Assembly (NCBI GenBank): GCA_003139615.1
Contig: PLJH01000140.1
Coordinates: 1-49,689, forward strand
Length of the DNA stretch: 49,689 bases
Direction: 5' to 3'
Source of the DNA: Alphaproteobacteria bacterium
GTDB lineage: Bacteria > Pseudomonadota > Alphaproteobacteria > Micropepsales > Micropepsaceae
Part shown: one piece after another, positions 1-9,448 of the stretch
How the letters are laid out: each line of letters opens with the position of its first letter
Position numbering within the stretch: the first letter of the stretch is position 1
Position numbers and translations under genes: made by a program
Notes under the pieces: model-generated
Seen by the model: the letters and a program-made list of their open reading frames with translations, nothing else
Told to the model about the DNA's origin: nothing
Database searches by the model: none

Positions 1-2
1 CG

Positions 3-41
3 ACCGGCTTCGCCGGCCACTTTCCCCGTAAACGGGGGAAG
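3..41. repeat. Double hairpin, REP-like intergenic element
   Basis: Two small hairpins stand side by side upstream of pgi. The first is a GC-rich stem around a TTC loop (about 4-16). The second pairs CCCCG (24-28) with CGGGG (33-37) around a TAAA loop, extended by TT/AA pairs across a bulged G. A similar but imperfect hairpin lies at 9393-9424, so this may be a dispersed repeat. It could also end transcription of whatever lies to the left, which is outside the window. Confidence 0.4.
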
Positions 42-134
42 AAAAGGAAGCTGCGTGGCATCACCATTATTTTTGCCTGTTGATGCTGCATCGCCCCCCG
101 CTCGACCGGCAGGGCAATCTGATAGGATGGCGCT

Positions 135-1409
135 ATGCGTTCAGAATCGCTTCCCTTCACCGTGTCCGTTCCGTCCGGCGTCGAACAGTTCGACGCCACG
201 CTGGTCGAGGTGTCGAATGGCGTCTCCTGGCTGCGCGAGGCCTATGAGACGAACACGCTCGAATTGCTGCGCATTCCCGAGCGGCGCGACGATCTGGCGA
301 AAGCGCAGGAAGCAGCAGAGGCGCTGTCGAAGAACACTTCCGTCGTCGCGGTGCTGGGGATCGGCGGCTCGAGCCTGGGGGGCCAGGCGCTGGCCGATCT
401 CGTGCCGTTCGGCTCGGCGCGCGCGCCCAAAGTGATCTTCTTCGACAATATCGATCCCGTCACCTTCGATGCGGCGCTGAAGAGCCTCGACCTGCGCACG
501 GCGCGTTTCGTCGCGATCTCGAAATCGGGCGGCACAGCCGAGCCGTTGATGCAGACGCTGGCGGCCGCCGACGCGATCGACAAGGCCGGCGGCGGCAAAT
601 ACATCAAATATCATTTCACGGTGGTGACGGAGCCGAAGCCCAATCCGCTGCGCGCATTCGCGGAGAGCATCGGCTGCGCCGTCCTCGATCATCCGACAGG
701 CGTGGGCGGGCGCTATTCCGTTCTGACGGCGGTGGGTATGTTGCCCGCGTTGCTGATGGGCCTCGATGCGGAAGCGCTGCGCAAGGGCGCGTCCGATACG
801 CTTGCGACAGTTCTGTCCGGCGCGGATGCGAAGAATGTTCCGGCCGCGACGGGTGCGGCGCTGCATCATGCCCTGGCGCGCGCGGGTCGTCTGCGTGAGA
901 CGGTGTTGTGGTCCTATGCCGATCGCCTGAAAACTTTTGGTCCCTGGTGGCGGCAATTGTGGGCCGAGAGTCTCGGCAAGGACGGCAAAGGCACAACGCC
1001 GGTTGCAGCCCTTGGCCCGGTCGACCAGCACAGCCAGTTGCAACTTTTCCTCGATGGTCCGGACGACGCGCTCTATACGATGCTTTCGACCGACACCGCC
1101 GGGATCGGTCCCGAGATTCCCTTGTCGCGCGCCGATGCGCTGGGGCTTTCCTATCTGAGCGGCAAAACCATGGGCGATCTGGTTGCCGCCGAAGCGCGCG
1201 CCACGGCCGAGACGCTTGCCAAACGCGGGCGACCGGTGCGGCGTATTCATGCGCCCAAACTCGATGAGCGCACGCTCGGCGCCTTGATGATGCATTTCAT
1301 GCTGGAGACGATCCTCATGGGTCGCCTGATGGGCGTCGATCCGTTCGACCAGCCGGCGGTTGAAGAGGGCAAGGTGCTGGCCCGCAAATATCTGGCAGGC
1401 GGCGCATGA
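135..1409 (+). CDS. pgi: Glucose-6-phosphate isomerase
   Basis: Cytoplasmic enzyme interconverting glucose 6-phosphate and fructose 6-phosphate. The 424-residue protein has the expected landmarks: a GIGGSSLGG loop at 75-83, the phosphate-binding SKSGGTAEP stretch near 129-137, [11 protein letters not shown] near 191, [11 protein letters not shown] with the catalytic Glu near 278, DQHSQL with His near 299, and [10 protein letters not shown] with the C-terminal Lys near 414. It is shorter than the roughly 550-residue enterobacterial enzyme and matches the compact bacterial form. The ATG at 135 begins just before recognisable family sequence. Its last four bases overlap the mutL start (ATGA), so the two genes are probably translated together. 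Large open frames on the opposite strand are high-GC shadows. Confidence 0.95.
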   Translation: MRSESLPFTVSVPSGVEQFDATLVEVSNGVSWLREAYETNTLELLRIPERRDDLAKAQEAAEALSKNTSVVAVLGIGGSSLGGQALADLVPFGSARAPKVIFFDNIDPVTFDAALKSLDLRTARFVAISKSGGTAEPLMQTLAAADAIDKAGGGKYIKYHFTVVTEPKPNPLRAFAESIGCAVLDHPTGVGGRYSVLTAVGMLPALLMGLDAEALRKGASDTLATVLSGADAKNVPAATGAALHHALARAGRLRETVLWSYADRLKTFGPWWRQLWAESLGKDGKGTTPVAALGPVDQHSQLQLFLDGPDDALYTMLSTDTAGIGPEIPLSRADALGLSYLSGKTMGDLVAAEARATAETLAKRGRPVRRIHAPKLDERTLGALMMHFMLETILMGRLMGVDPFDQPAVEEGKVLARKYLAGGA

Positions 1410-3211
1410 GGATTCGCCGTCTCGCGGAAGGCACGATCAACCGCATCGCCGCGGGCGAGGTGGTCGAGCGGCCGGCGAGCGCGATCAAGGAATTGGTCGA
1501 AAATGCGCTCGACGCGGGCGCCACGCGCATCGACATCGCTGCGTCCAAGGGCGGCGCCGATCTTATCCTCGTCGAAGACAATGGCATCGGCATGGATGCG
1601 GCCGATCTGCGCCTGGCGGTCGAGCGTCATGCAACGTCCAAGCTACCTGTCAGCGGCGAAGGCCATGACGACCTTTCGAATATCGCAACGCTGGGATTTC
1701 GCGGCGAAGCGCTGCCGTCCATCGGCGCAGTCGCACGGGTCACGATCACGAGCCGCACGGCGACGAGCGATGCGCATGAAATCAAGGTCGAAGGCGGCGA
1801 TGTGAGCGGACCCATACCGGCCGGATTCCGCGCTGCGGGGCAATCCGGCACGCGGGTCGATGTGCGCGAGCTTTTTTATGCGACACCCGCCCGCCTCAAA
1901 TTCCTCAAATCGCAGCGCTCCGAAGATCTCGCGATGATCGATGTGGTCAAACGTCTTGCAATGGCGCGGCCCGATGTTGCGTTCACGCTCACTTTGGACG
2001 GCCGCCGCGCGCTCGATTACGAAAGCGAAGGCGATCTGTTCGGCGGCAGGCTCAAGCGGCTTGCGCGCATCATGGGCCGCGATTTCGCGGACAATACCGC
2101 GCCCGTCGAAGCCGCGCGCGAGGCGCTGCGCATCACGGGGTATGCGGGCCTGCCGACCTATCACCGCGCCAGTTCGTCCATGCAGTTCCTCGTCGTCAAT
2201 GGCCGGCCGGTGCGCGACAAGCTGTTGTTCGGCGCGGTGCGGGGCGCCTATGCCGATTATCTCGCGCATGACCGCTACCCCGCGCTCGCGCTGTTCCTCG
2301 ATTGCGATCCGGCCTTTGTGGATGTGAACGTGCATCCAGCGAAGACGGAAGTGCGCTTCCGCGATGCAGGGCTTGCGCGCGGCCTCATCGTGTCGGCGCT
2401 CAAGCACGCGCTGGCGGGCGCCGGGCATCGCGCGTCTTCCACCGTGGCTGGGGCAGCGCTTGCGGCCCTTCGCCCCCATTACGCGGCCGTGACACAGCTT
2501 TATCCACAGCCCGCGCCGTCGCGCGGCTTCGCCGAAGCGGCCGCGCAATTCCATGCGCCGCTGTTCTCGGGCAGTGCGGCGTCGGTTCTCTCCGCGCGGA
2601 TGGAAGAGGCGCAGCCGCAAGCGGCCGAAACTCCGCTGGGTGTCGCCCGCGCACAAGTGCATGAAACCTATATCGTGGCGCAAACCGCCGACGGCATCGT
2701 CATCGTCGATCAGCATGCTGCCCATGAGCGGCTGGTTTATGAGCGCATGAAGCATGGACTTGAAGCGGGAGGCGTGCCGCGCCAGCCCTTGCTCATCCCC
2801 GAGATCGTCGAACTGGATATTTCGGAGGTCGAGCGCGTTATTGCTCGCGCCGGGGAGCTTGCGGAATTGGGATTGGTGATTGAGTCGTTCGGGCCGGACG
2901 CGGTGATGGTGCGCGAAGTGCCGGCCGCGTTTGGAAAGGTCGATGTGAAGGCAATGCTGCGCGACCTGGCGGACGACATCGCAGAATCGGGTTCCGCGCT
3001 GTCGCTGAAGGAGCGGCTGGACCATGTCGCAGGAACGCTCGCCTGTCATACCAGCGTGCGCGCAGGCAGGCGGCTGACGGCCGAGGAGATGAATGCGCTG
3101 TTGCGCGAAATGGAAGCGACGCCCCATTCGGGACAATGCAATCACGGTCGTCCAACCTATGTGGAATTGAAGCTCGCCGATATCGAGCGGCTGTTCGGCC
3201 GCCGCGGGTAG
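1406..3211 (+). CDS. mutL: DNA mismatch repair protein MutL
   Basis: 601-residue mismatch-repair ATPase that links MutS to downstream repair. The N-terminal GHKL ATPase motifs are intact: [11 protein letters not shown] near 29-39, DNGIGMD near 58-64 and [10 protein letters not shown] near 97-106. The C-terminal domain carries [12 protein letters not shown] near 435, which fits the DQHA-x2-E-x4-E motif of MutL proteins with intrinsic endonuclease activity, as expected in bacteria without Mut[10 protein letters not shown] and CNHGRPT near the C terminus also fit the metal-site region of that type. A proline- and alanine-rich linker joins the two halves. Start and stop are tightly set by neighbours: 4-nt overlap with pgi upstream and a 2-nt gap to the transporter downstream. 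Confidence 0.96.
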   Translation: MRIRRLAEGTINRIAAGEVVERPASAIKELVENALDAGATRIDIAASKGGADLILVEDNGIGMDAADLRLAVERHATSKLPVSGEGHDDLSNIATLGFRGEALPSIGAVARVTITSRTATSDAHEIKVEGGDVSGPIPAGFRAAGQSGTRVDVRELFYATPARLKFLKSQRSEDLAMIDVVKRLAMARPDVAFTLTLDGRRALDYESEGDLFGGRLKRLARIMGRDFADNTAPVEAAREALRITGYAGLPTYHRASSSMQFLVVNGRPVRDKLLFGAVRGAYADYLAHDRYPALALFLDCDPAFVDVNVHPAKTEVRFRDAGLARGLIVSALKHALAGAGHRASSTVAGAALAALRPHYAAVTQLYPQPAPSRGFAEAAAQFHAPLFSGSAASVLSARMEEAQPQAAETPLGVARAQVHETYIVAQTADGIVIVDQHAAHERLVYERMKHGLEAGGVPRQPLLIPEIVELDISEVERVIARAGELAELGLVIESFGPDAVMVREVPAAFGKVDVKAMLRDLADDIAESGSALSLKERLDHVAGTLACHTSVRAGRRLTAEEMNALLREMEATPHSGQCNHGRPTYVELKLADIERLFGRRG

Positions 3212-3213
3212 GC

Positions 3214-4521
3214 ATGGAGAATTTCGTGGACGAAGCGACGCCGGCAGATAGCGTGCTTGTGACAGCAGCGAAGCCGCCAAAGAAGCGTAATTGGCTTGAG
3301 GTTCTGGGCCCCGGTCTCATCACAGGCGCGGCCGACGACGATCCCAGCGGCATCGGCACCTACAGCCAGGTGGGTGCGCAATATGGCTATGGCATGGGCT
3401 GGACCATGGTCCTCACCTATCCGCTGATGGTTGCCATCCAGGAGATCAGCGCGCGCATCGGTTCGACGACGGGGCACGGCATTGCGACAAACCTTCGGCG
3501 TCATTATCCACGGTGGCTGCTCGATGTGCTCGTTCTGTCGCTCCTGGTTGCGAACGTCATCAATCTCGGCGCGGATATCGCAGCAATGGGCGATGCGGCG
3601 AAGCTTCTCGTCGGCGGCAAGACGCAGGTCTGGATCGTCGGAATCGCGATCGTCTCGGTAGTCGCCGAAATATTTCTCAGTTACGCGCGTTATGCTTCCG
3701 TTCTCAAATGGCTGACCTTGTCGCTGTTCGCTTATGTGGCCGCGGTAATCATGGCCCATGCGGACTGGGGCGCTGCATTGTTCGGCGCTTTCGTTCCGAC
3801 GATCAGCTTCGGCACAGCCGCCATGACCGCGCTGGTGGCTGTGCTGGGGACGACGATCAGTCCCTATCTCTTTTTCTGGCAGTCGTCGCAGGAAGTGGAG
3901 GAGCTGGGGCGAAAACACGCCAAGCCGCTTTGCATCGCGCCGCGCGCGGCCGGTCCCGAACTCCGGCGTATTCGCGTCGACACGTTGGTCGGCATGGCGG
4001 CCTCGAATGTCGTGGCGCTGTTCATCGTCTGGGCGACGGCGGCGACGCTCCACAAGCACGGCATCACGAACATCACGACCAGCGTGCAGGCAGCGCAGGC
4101 GCTCACCCCTTTCGCCGGACATTTTGCCACCGTCATATTCGCAGCCGGTATCATCGGCACGGGTCTGCTCGCGTTGCCGGTACTCGCGGGCTCCGCCTCC
4201 TATGCCGTATGCGAGACGTTCCGCTGGAACTCGGGGCTCGATCGCAAGCCGCGCCAGGCGGCCGCATTCTACGGCGTCATCGCGGGCGCAACTGTGCTCG
4301 GCGTCGCGCTCGCATTCACGCCCATCGATCCGATGAAGGCGCTTTACTACAGCGCTGTGGTGAACGGCGTGCTCGCAGCGCCTCTGATGGCGGCCATGAT
4401 GGTGATCGGCTCCAATCCGCGCATCATGGGGCGTCTGACATTGAGCCTCGGCCTCAAAATCGTAGGCTGGGCGGGGACGGCTGTAATGGCCGCGGCGGCG
4501 GTGGGATTGTTTTTGACTTAG
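3214..4521 (+). CDS. NRAMP-family metal transporter with altered metal-site motifs
   Basis: Inner-membrane transporter of the NRAMP family, 435 residues with about eleven hydrophobic segments. In classical NRAMP proteins the substrate site is formed by DPGN in helix 1 and a Met-Pro-His motif in helix 6. Here helix 1 reads DPSG (residues 43-46) and helix 6 reads TTISPY (213-218), so the conserved Asn, Met and His are replaced by Gly, Ser and Tyr. Loss of the soft methionine ligand suggests an unusual ion preference, perhaps magnesium as in NRAMP-related Mg transporters; that is inference. I chose the ATG at 3214, two bases after the mutL stop, over the longer in-frame start at 3136 lying inside mutL. 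Confidence 0.85.
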   Translation: MENFVDEATPADSVLVTAAKPPKKRNWLEVLGPGLITGAADDDPSGIGTYSQVGAQYGYGMGWTMVLTYPLMVAIQEISARIGSTTGHGIATNLRRHYPRWLLDVLVLSLLVANVINLGADIAAMGDAAKLLVGGKTQVWIVGIAIVSVVAEIFLSYARYASVLKWLTLSLFAYVAAVIMAHADWGAALFGAFVPTISFGTAAMTALVAVLGTTISPYLFFWQSSQEVEELGRKHAKPLCIAPRAAGPELRRIRVDTLVGMAASNVVALFIVWATAATLHKHGITNITTSVQAAQALTPFAGHFATVIFAAGIIGTGLLALPVLAGSASYAVCETFRWNSGLDRKPRQAAAFYGVIAGATVLGVALAFTPIDPMKALYYSAVVNGVLAAPLMAAMMVIGSNPRIMGRLTLSLGLKIVGWAGTAVMAAAAVGLFLT

Positions 4522-4525
4522 ATTC

Positions 4526-5152
4526 TCAATCCGAAGCGCCTTGCGTGGGAAGCGTGACGTCGAATGCTTCCACGTCCTCCAAGGGAATGCCTGATGCGCA
4601 AAGGGGACATTCCGACGGCGTCCAGAGATTGGCGGGAAGCGTTGCAGTGCTGTGCAGCGGAATGCCCACGCGCGACGCAAATTCCGCTGCGGCCGTACCC
4701 AAGACAAGCAGAGTACCGATACCTACTACAATCGCCCCACACTCTTGCAGGTCGGCGAAGGTTCCGCGCACTGCCGATCCCGCATTGATGACGTCGTTGA
4801 CGATCGCAACGCGCTTGCCTTTTAGATTTTTGCGAAGCGTTGCCGGAATCCGATAACCGGCCGGGAAAAGGCCATTTTCGGCCGATTTTGCATGGCGCTC
4901 GGAATAAACAAACTGAGTGCCGAGCAGCATCGCCACCATCAACCCGACGAAGGCTCCTTCGACGAGCGGCCCGCAAACGGCATCCAAATTGAGCTTCAAC
5001 AATGGTTCAGCGAGCTCGGCTGCAATGGTTTGCACGCGTTTTGGATGAAGGCAGAGCGATTCGAGATCGAGCCACATATCGCCGTGATGCGCGGACTCGA
5101 AAAGGAAGTGACCCTTTCTCGCCGACAACAGCTCCAGAACTTGCTCCTGCAC
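4526..5152 (-). CDS. Orotate phosphoribosyltransferase-like protein
   Basis: 208-residue type I phosphoribosyltransferase most like OPRT, which joins orotate to PRPP in pyrimidine synthesis. The N-terminal half (FLFESAHHGDMWLDL, then GPLVEGAFVGLMVA) has the OPRT layout and is followed by YSERHAK. The PRPP loop near 115-130 reads VAIVNDVINAGSAVRG. The usual acidic pair is here Asn119-Asp120, so one conserved acid is missing. The C terminus carries an ECPLCASG segment with a CxxC pair. It may be a divergent paralogue with another base substrate rather than the housekeeping PyrE. It is convergent with the transporter gene, with only 4 nt between stops. Confidence 0.72.
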   Translation of the reverse strand: MQEQVLELLSARKGHFLFESAHHGDMWLDLESLCLHPKRVQTIAAELAEPLLKLNLDAVCGPLVEGAFVGLMVAMLLGTQFVYSERHAKSAENGLFPAGYRIPATLRKNLKGKRVAIVNDVINAGSAVRGTFADLQECGAIVVGIGTLLVLGTAAAEFASRVGIPLHSTATLPANLWTPSECPLCASGIPLEDVEAFDVTLPTQGASD

Positions 5153-5176
5153 GATTTCTTCTCCCGGGTCGCCAAT

Positions 5177-5746
5177 CTAACGCCTCAAAAACGCCACCCG
5201 TGTATCGCCATAGCTGCGGTGATCGAGAAGAGTGTAGCCTTCGGCGTCGGGCGCGGGTTCTTCTTCCGAGGATTCCGTCACGATCAACGCGCGGGCCGCG
5301 AGCCAACCGCCGTCGCGTAGTGCGGCAAGCGCGGGTGCCAGCAGGTTTTTGCGATAGGGTGGATCGAGGAAGGCGAGGTCGAACGGGCCGCCTGCGCCTG
5401 CGCTCATGGGACCAAGGTCGGTCGCATCGCGCCGCCAGATTTTGGTGACGCCGGTAAGCCCCAGCGTCTCGACATTCTCCCGGATCAGGGCGCGGCTTTC
5501 GGCAGCGTCTTCCACAAACAGAACGAACGCCGCGCCGCGCGAAAGCGCCTCGATGCCGAGCGCGCCCGTACCGGCGAACAGATCGGCCACGCGCGCACCT
5601 TCGAGCGCGAAGCCGGTGTCGAAATCATTGTGCGCGAGGATGTTGAAAATCGCCTGCCGCACCTTGTCGGAGGTCGGGCGTACGCGCGCGTCCGATGGCC
5701 CGTGCAGCGCCCGTCCCTTCAGCGCGCCGGAAGTGATGCGCAGCAT
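5177..5746 (-). CDS. rsmD: 16S rRNA (guanine(966)-N(2))-methyltransferase
   Basis: Methylates G966 of 16S rRNA using S-adenosylmethionine. The 189-residue protein begins MLRITSGALKGR, the typical RsmD N terminus, and continues with RPTSDKVRQAIFNIL. The SAM-binding motif is VADLFAGTGALGIEAL near 53-68, and the catalytic FLDPPY lies at 126-131. The in-frame extension to 5794 adds residues that do not fit the family, so I place the start at 5746. There it shares one base with the stop of the GNAT gene upstream (TGATG). It belongs to a leftward unit with that gene and the reductase at 6153-7160. Confidence 0.93.
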   Translation of the reverse strand: MLRITSGALKGRALHGPSDARVRPTSDKVRQAIFNILAHNDFDTGFALEGARVADLFAGTGALGIEALSRGAAFVLFVEDAAESRALIRENVETLGLTGVTKIWRRDATDLGPMSAGAGGPFDLAFLDPPYRKNLLAPALAALRDGGWLAARALIVTESSEEEPAPDAEGYTLLDHRSYGDTRVAFLRR

Positions 5747-6156
5747 CACAATTCCTTTTTCATGAAATGGCGCCGGACGTCGCTGCCGGACCATGTCAAT
5801 TCGGCGAATTCGCTGTAGCCGATCTTTTCATAGAAGGGTTTGGCCTGGACGCTGAGCGTATAGAGCCACGCGCCGCGCGCACCTATCCTGCGGGCTTCCT
5901 CTTCGGCCATGCGCAGCATTTTCGTGCCGAGACCGCCGCCGCGGGCGGCTTCGTCGATCCACACCGTATCGATGTAGCAGCTTTCACCGGTCACTCGCGC
6001 GATCACGCCGCCCTTCAGTGTGCCATCGCTGTCGCGGAGGCTTACGACAAACCCGTTCGACGGCACACCGGGCATCGCGGCCTGATTGAACGCCTTCAGG
6101 CCTTCGTGTAGTTCGCGCGTAATCGCGTCATCGGCGGCCTCCAGTGCAAGTTTCAC
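5746..6156 (-). CDS. GNAT-family N-acetyltransferase
   Basis: 136-residue single-domain acetyltransferase. It shows the GNAT core: a beta strand YIDTVWIDEAA, the acetyl-CoA pyrophosphate loop RGGGLGTKML near 72-81, a helix EEEARRIGARGAW, and the C-terminal YEKIGYSEFAEL region that commonly closes the cofactor site. The substrate cannot be predicted. The gene is coupled at both ends, overlapping the reductase by 4 nt and sharing one base with rsmD. Confidence 0.85.
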   Translation of the reverse strand: MKLALEAADDAITRELHEGLKAFNQAAMPGVPSNGFVVSLRDSDGTLKGGVIARVTGESCYIDTVWIDEAARGGGLGTKMLRMAEEEARRIGARGAWLYTLSVQAKPFYEKIGYSEFAELTWSGSDVRRHFMKKEL

Positions 6157-7160
6157 GGCTCCTCCGAGGCCTGCACGAGAAGCTTGCCTGTGTTGCCGCC
6201 GGTGAACAGCAGGTTCAGGGCCGACAGCGCGTTTTCCATGCCTTTCACGACATGCACGTCATATTTGATCTTGCCTTCGCCCACCCATTTTCCCATCTCG
6301 GCGAAGAACTCGCCGAAGCGGGGGATGTAGTCGATGATGATGAAGCCCTCGATGCGGGCGCGCTTCATCAGCACGTTGGCAAAGCGGGTGAGGCCTGGCT
6401 GCGGCTCGGCATGGTTGTAGGTGGCGATGAGGCCGCACAGCGAGATGCGCGCCTTCAGATTGATGTGCGCCAGAACTGCGTCGAGGATTTCGCCGCCCGC
6501 ATTTTCGAAATCCACGTCGATGCCGTTGGGACATTCGCGGCCCAGCGCTTCGAGCACGTTTTCTTTCTTGTAGTTGATGCAGGCATCGAAGCCGAAATCC
6601 TTCACGACGTGACGGCATTTCTCGTCGGAGCCTGCGATACCGACAACGCGGCACCCTTTGAGCTTCGCGATCTGGCCCACAATCGAACCGACGGCGCCTG
6701 CGGCTGCGGAAACCACCACCGTCTCGCCTTCCTTCGGCTGGCCGATATCGAGCAGGCCGAAATAGGCGGTCGCGCCGGTCGCGCCCATCACGCTCATGAA
6801 TGCGGTGGGCGGCAAGCCGCCTTTCGGCAATTTCTGGCCGCCACTCATCACGGCGTATTCCTGCCAGCCGATGAAATCGGAAACGATATCACCCGGCTTA
6901 AAATCGGGATTGTTCGACTGCTCGACGACGGAGACCGTACCCCCGCGCATGACGTCGCCGATCTGCACGGGCGGCATGTATTGGTCCATGTCGCTCATCC
7001 AGATTCGGTTGGTGGGATCGAGCGAGAGATAGAGCGTACGGGCGAGGAATTCGCCGGGGCCCGGCGCCGGCATGGGCGTCTCCGCGAATTCGAGATCGCC
7101 GGGCCTGATGTCGCCCACGGGACGTTTTTTAAGGATCCACTGTCTATTGGTTTTGGCCAT
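6153..7160 (-). CDS. NADP-dependent oxidoreductase, MDR superfamily
   Basis: 335-residue zinc-independent medium-chain reductase of the type often called NADP-dependent oxidoreductase (CurA / prostaglandin reductase / leukotriene B4 dehydrogenase-like), which usually reduces conjugated double bonds of enones. The N terminus NRQWILKKRPVGDI and the segment LSLDPTNRIWM are typical. The cofactor site is VVVSAAAGAVGSIVGQIAK, followed by VVGIAGSDEKC. I moved the start from 7208 to the ATG at 7160 because MAKTNRQWIL is the usual beginning. The physiological substrate is unknown. It is the first gene of a leftward unit with the GNAT gene and rsmD, divergent from dsbD. Confidence 0.85.
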   Translation of the reverse strand: MAKTNRQWILKKRPVGDIRPGDLEFAETPMPAPGPGEFLARTLYLSLDPTNRIWMSDMDQYMPPVQIGDVMRGGTVSVVEQSNNPDFKPGDIVSDFIGWQEYAVMSGGQKLPKGGLPPTAFMSVMGATGATAYFGLLDIGQPKEGETVVVSAAAGAVGSIVGQIAKLKGCRVVGIAGSDEKCRHVVKDFGFDACINYKKENVLEALGRECPNGIDVDFENAGGEILDAVLAHINLKARISLCGLIATYNHAEPQPGLTRFANVLMKRARIEGFIIIDYIPRFGEFFAEMGKWVGEGKIKYDVHVVKGMENALSALNLLFTGGNTGKLLVQASEEP

Positions 7161-7269
7161 GGCGACTCTCCGGGATAATTGCGGCGGCGACCCTAGCCCC
7201 GCGCTCACAAGCGCGCGAGTGGGGCGGGCCCGGCTGGCGGTGGACGGCCGGTGCGGCTATAGCGGCGCC

Positions 7270-9366
7270 ATGAGTCGCGCCGCACTCCCGCTTGCCGTTC
7301 TGTCGATCGCAGCCTTTCTGGCCGCGCCTGCATCCGCACAACTCGACCATGCTCCGAAGGTCGAGGCGCGGCTGGTGGCCGAGCAAAGCGAAATCGCACC
7401 GGGCAAGACCGTAACCGTCGCGCTGGTCGAGGATATTCGGCCGGGCTGGCACACCTATTGGGTCAATCCGGGCGAGGCGGGCGAGCCGACGGAAATTCAA
7501 TGGACGTTGCCTGCAGGCTGGTCGGCAGGGCCGATCCATTGGCCCTATCCCAAGCGCATCCCGACCGGCCCTTTGATGGACTACGGCTATGAGGGCGCAC
7601 CTTGGCTGCTGGTCGACATCACAGCGCCTGCGACCGCGCCGGGACAGATGGTCACGCTGAAGGCGGACGCAAATTGGCTCGTGTGCAAAGACGTGTGCAT
7701 TCCCGAACAGGCGACACTTACGTTGCCCTTGAGTGTCAGCGCGTCGCCGCAAGCGCCCTATGCGACGGTCGCCGAACAATTTGCTGCTGCGCGCGCGAAG
7801 CTTCCGACGCCGTCTCCCTGGCCGATCGTGTTTCACGCGAATGGGCCGCTCGATCTCTTTATCGCGTCGCCGCAACTTGGCTCGTCGCAGTTGCACGATG
7901 CGAGCTTCTTTCCGTTGGAGCAGGGCGACATCGTTGGCATGGCCGAACAGAAATTCGCGCCCGCGCAAGGCGGCCTCGTGCTGCGTCTCGCAAGCGGGCA
8001 CGGAGCGGCCTCGCTCAAGACTCTCGCCGGCGTCATCGTGCTCACCTCTGCCGACGGATCGGTGCAGGCGCTTGATGTGAAGGCGACACCAGGCGCCGTG
8101 CCGACCGCCAGTTTTGCGAGCGCCGACAACAGCGATATCGGGCTCGTCTGGGCACTGCTGTTTGCGCTTGTGGGCGGGCTGATCCTCAATCTGATGCCTT
8201 GCGTGCTGCCGATCCTTGCGATGAAGGCGTTGTCGGTCGCGTCAAAAGCGGGCGCGGACAAGCGCGAAGCGGCGCATGAAGGCCTCGCTTACGGCGCAGG
8301 CGCGGTTCTCAGCTTCGCAGCGCTCGGCATGGCCGTGATTGTGTTGCGCGCGAGCGGCACGGCTGTCGGCTGGGGTTTCCAGCTGCAGGAACCGGCCGCA
8401 GTGGGTGCATTTGCGCTGCTGATCTTTGCCGTGGGGCTCAATCTCTCCGGCGTATTCGAACTCGCGGGCGGCATCATCGCGGGCGATGCATTGGCACGCA
8501 AAGGCGGCGCACTCGGCGCGTTCTTTACCGGCGTGCTGGCGGTCGCGGTGGCAGCCCCCTGCACCGCGCCCTTCATGGCGGCGGCTCTTGGTTTCGCGCT
8601 GACGCAGAGCGCGGTGTCGGCGCTTGCGATATTCGTCGCGCTGGGTGTGGGCTTCGCGGCGCCTTTCGTCGCGATCGGATTATCGCCCGCGTTGCTGCGA
8701 CTGTTGCCGAAACCCGGCGCGTGGATGTTGCACTTCAAGCAATTGCTGGCGTTCCCGATGTACGGCGCGGCGGCCTGGCTTGTCTGGGTGCTGGCACAGG
8801 AAGCGGGACCGCAGGGGTTGGTGCTCGCGCTGGCCGGCATGCTCGCGCTCGCCTTTGGTGCATGGGCATGGGATTCAAGCCGCAATGCGGGAGTGCGCTG
8901 GCGCGCAGTTGGCGCGATTGCGGCGTTGCTCGCGTTGATCGGCGCGCTGTCGACACTTGTCTTCCTGGAACAAACACAACCCGTTGCGGCCGCGCAGGCC
9001 ATGACCCGCGAAGGCATCCCGTCGGAAGCCTATTCGGAAGCGCGGCTCTCCGAATTGCGGGCGCAGCACTGGCCCGTATTCGTCGACGCAACGGCCGCCT
9101 GGTGCATCACCTGTCTGGTCAACGAAAAGGTCGCGTTATCGAGTGCGCCGGTGCGCGCGGCGTTTGCGCAGAAGCATGTGGCGCTATTGATTGCCGACTG
9201 GACCCGCCGCGATGCGGCGATCACCTCGTTGCTCAGTGCGCATGGCCGCTCCGGCGTGCCGCTTTATCTTTATTTTGCACCCGATGCGCCCGACGCCAAG
9301 GTTCTGCCGCAGGTGCTGACGCCGGATACGGTGCTGGATGCGCTAACGGGAACGAAAATCGAATAG
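7270..9366 (+). CDS. dsbD: Thiol:disulfide interchange protein DsbD family
   Basis: 698-residue membrane protein that carries reducing power from the cytoplasm across the membrane to periplasmic disulfide-isomerase or cytochrome-assembly partners. A signal peptide (MSRAALPLAVLSIAAFLAAP) leads into a periplasmic domain with a Cys139/Cys143 pair (VCKDVC). The multi-spanning core holds one cysteine each in MPCVLP (Cys311) and APCTAPF (Cys431), the pair used for electron transfer. The C-terminal thioredoxin-like domain has WCITC (Cys612/Cys615). All three redox pairs are present. I chose the ATG at 7270 because it gives a clean signal peptide; the longer frame from 7072 has no such feature. Confidence 0.93.
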   Translation: MSRAALPLAVLSIAAFLAAPASAQLDHAPKVEARLVAEQSEIAPGKTVTVALVEDIRPGWHTYWVNPGEAGEPTEIQWTLPAGWSAGPIHWPYPKRIPTGPLMDYGYEGAPWLLVDITAPATAPGQMVTLKADANWLVCKDVCIPEQATLTLPLSVSASPQAPYATVAEQFAAARAKLPTPSPWPIVFHANGPLDLFIASPQLGSSQLHDASFFPLEQGDIVGMAEQKFAPAQGGLVLRLASGHGAASLKTLAGVIVLTSADGSVQALDVKATPGAVPTASFASADNSDIGLVWALLFALVGGLILNLMPCVLPILAMKALSVASKAGADKREAAHEGLAYGAGAVLSFAALGMAVIVLRASGTAVGWGFQLQEPAAVGAFALLIFAVGLNLSGVFELAGGIIAGDALARKGGALGAFFTGVLAVAVAAPCTAPFMAAALGFALTQSAVSALAIFVALGVGFAAPFVAIGLSPALLRLLPKPGAWMLHFKQLLAFPMYGAAAWLVWVLAQEAGPQGLVLALAGMLALAFGAWAWDSSRNAGVRWRAVGAIAALLALIGALSTLVFLEQTQPVAAAQAMTREGIPSEAYSEARLSELRAQHWPVFVDATAAWCITCLVNEKVALSSAPVRAAFAQKHVALLIADWTRRDAAITSLLSAHGRSGVPLYLYFAPDAPDAKVLPQVLTPDTVLDALTGTKIE

Positions 9367-9392
9367 CCGCCAGGACAACGAATGGCACAATC

Positions 9393-9424
9393 TTTTTCTT
9401 CCCTCGTTTACCGGGGAGGAAAAT
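9393..9424. terminator. Bidirectional terminator hairpin
   Basis: An imperfect inverted repeat, with TTTTCTTCCC on the left arm and GGGGAGGAAAA on the right, forms a stem with G-T wobbles around a short TTTA loop and is flanked by T-runs on one strand and A-runs on the other. It lies between the convergent dsbD and phhA stops, so it can serve both. It resembles the second hairpin near position 21-41. Confidence 0.55.
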
Positions 9425-9448
9425 CGAGGGCTTTGGCCGAAACGAATT

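Noticed and set aside
141..3280. Long minus-strand frames (384 and 545 codons) opposite pgi and mutL
   Set aside because: They are antisense shadows of high-GC genes; translations are rich in Arg, His and Gln with no domain, and the plus-strand products are clear.
6144..7178. 344-codon plus-strand frame opposite the MDR reductase
   Set aside because: No motif; the minus-strand frame encodes a recognisable reductase and fits the coupled gene chain.
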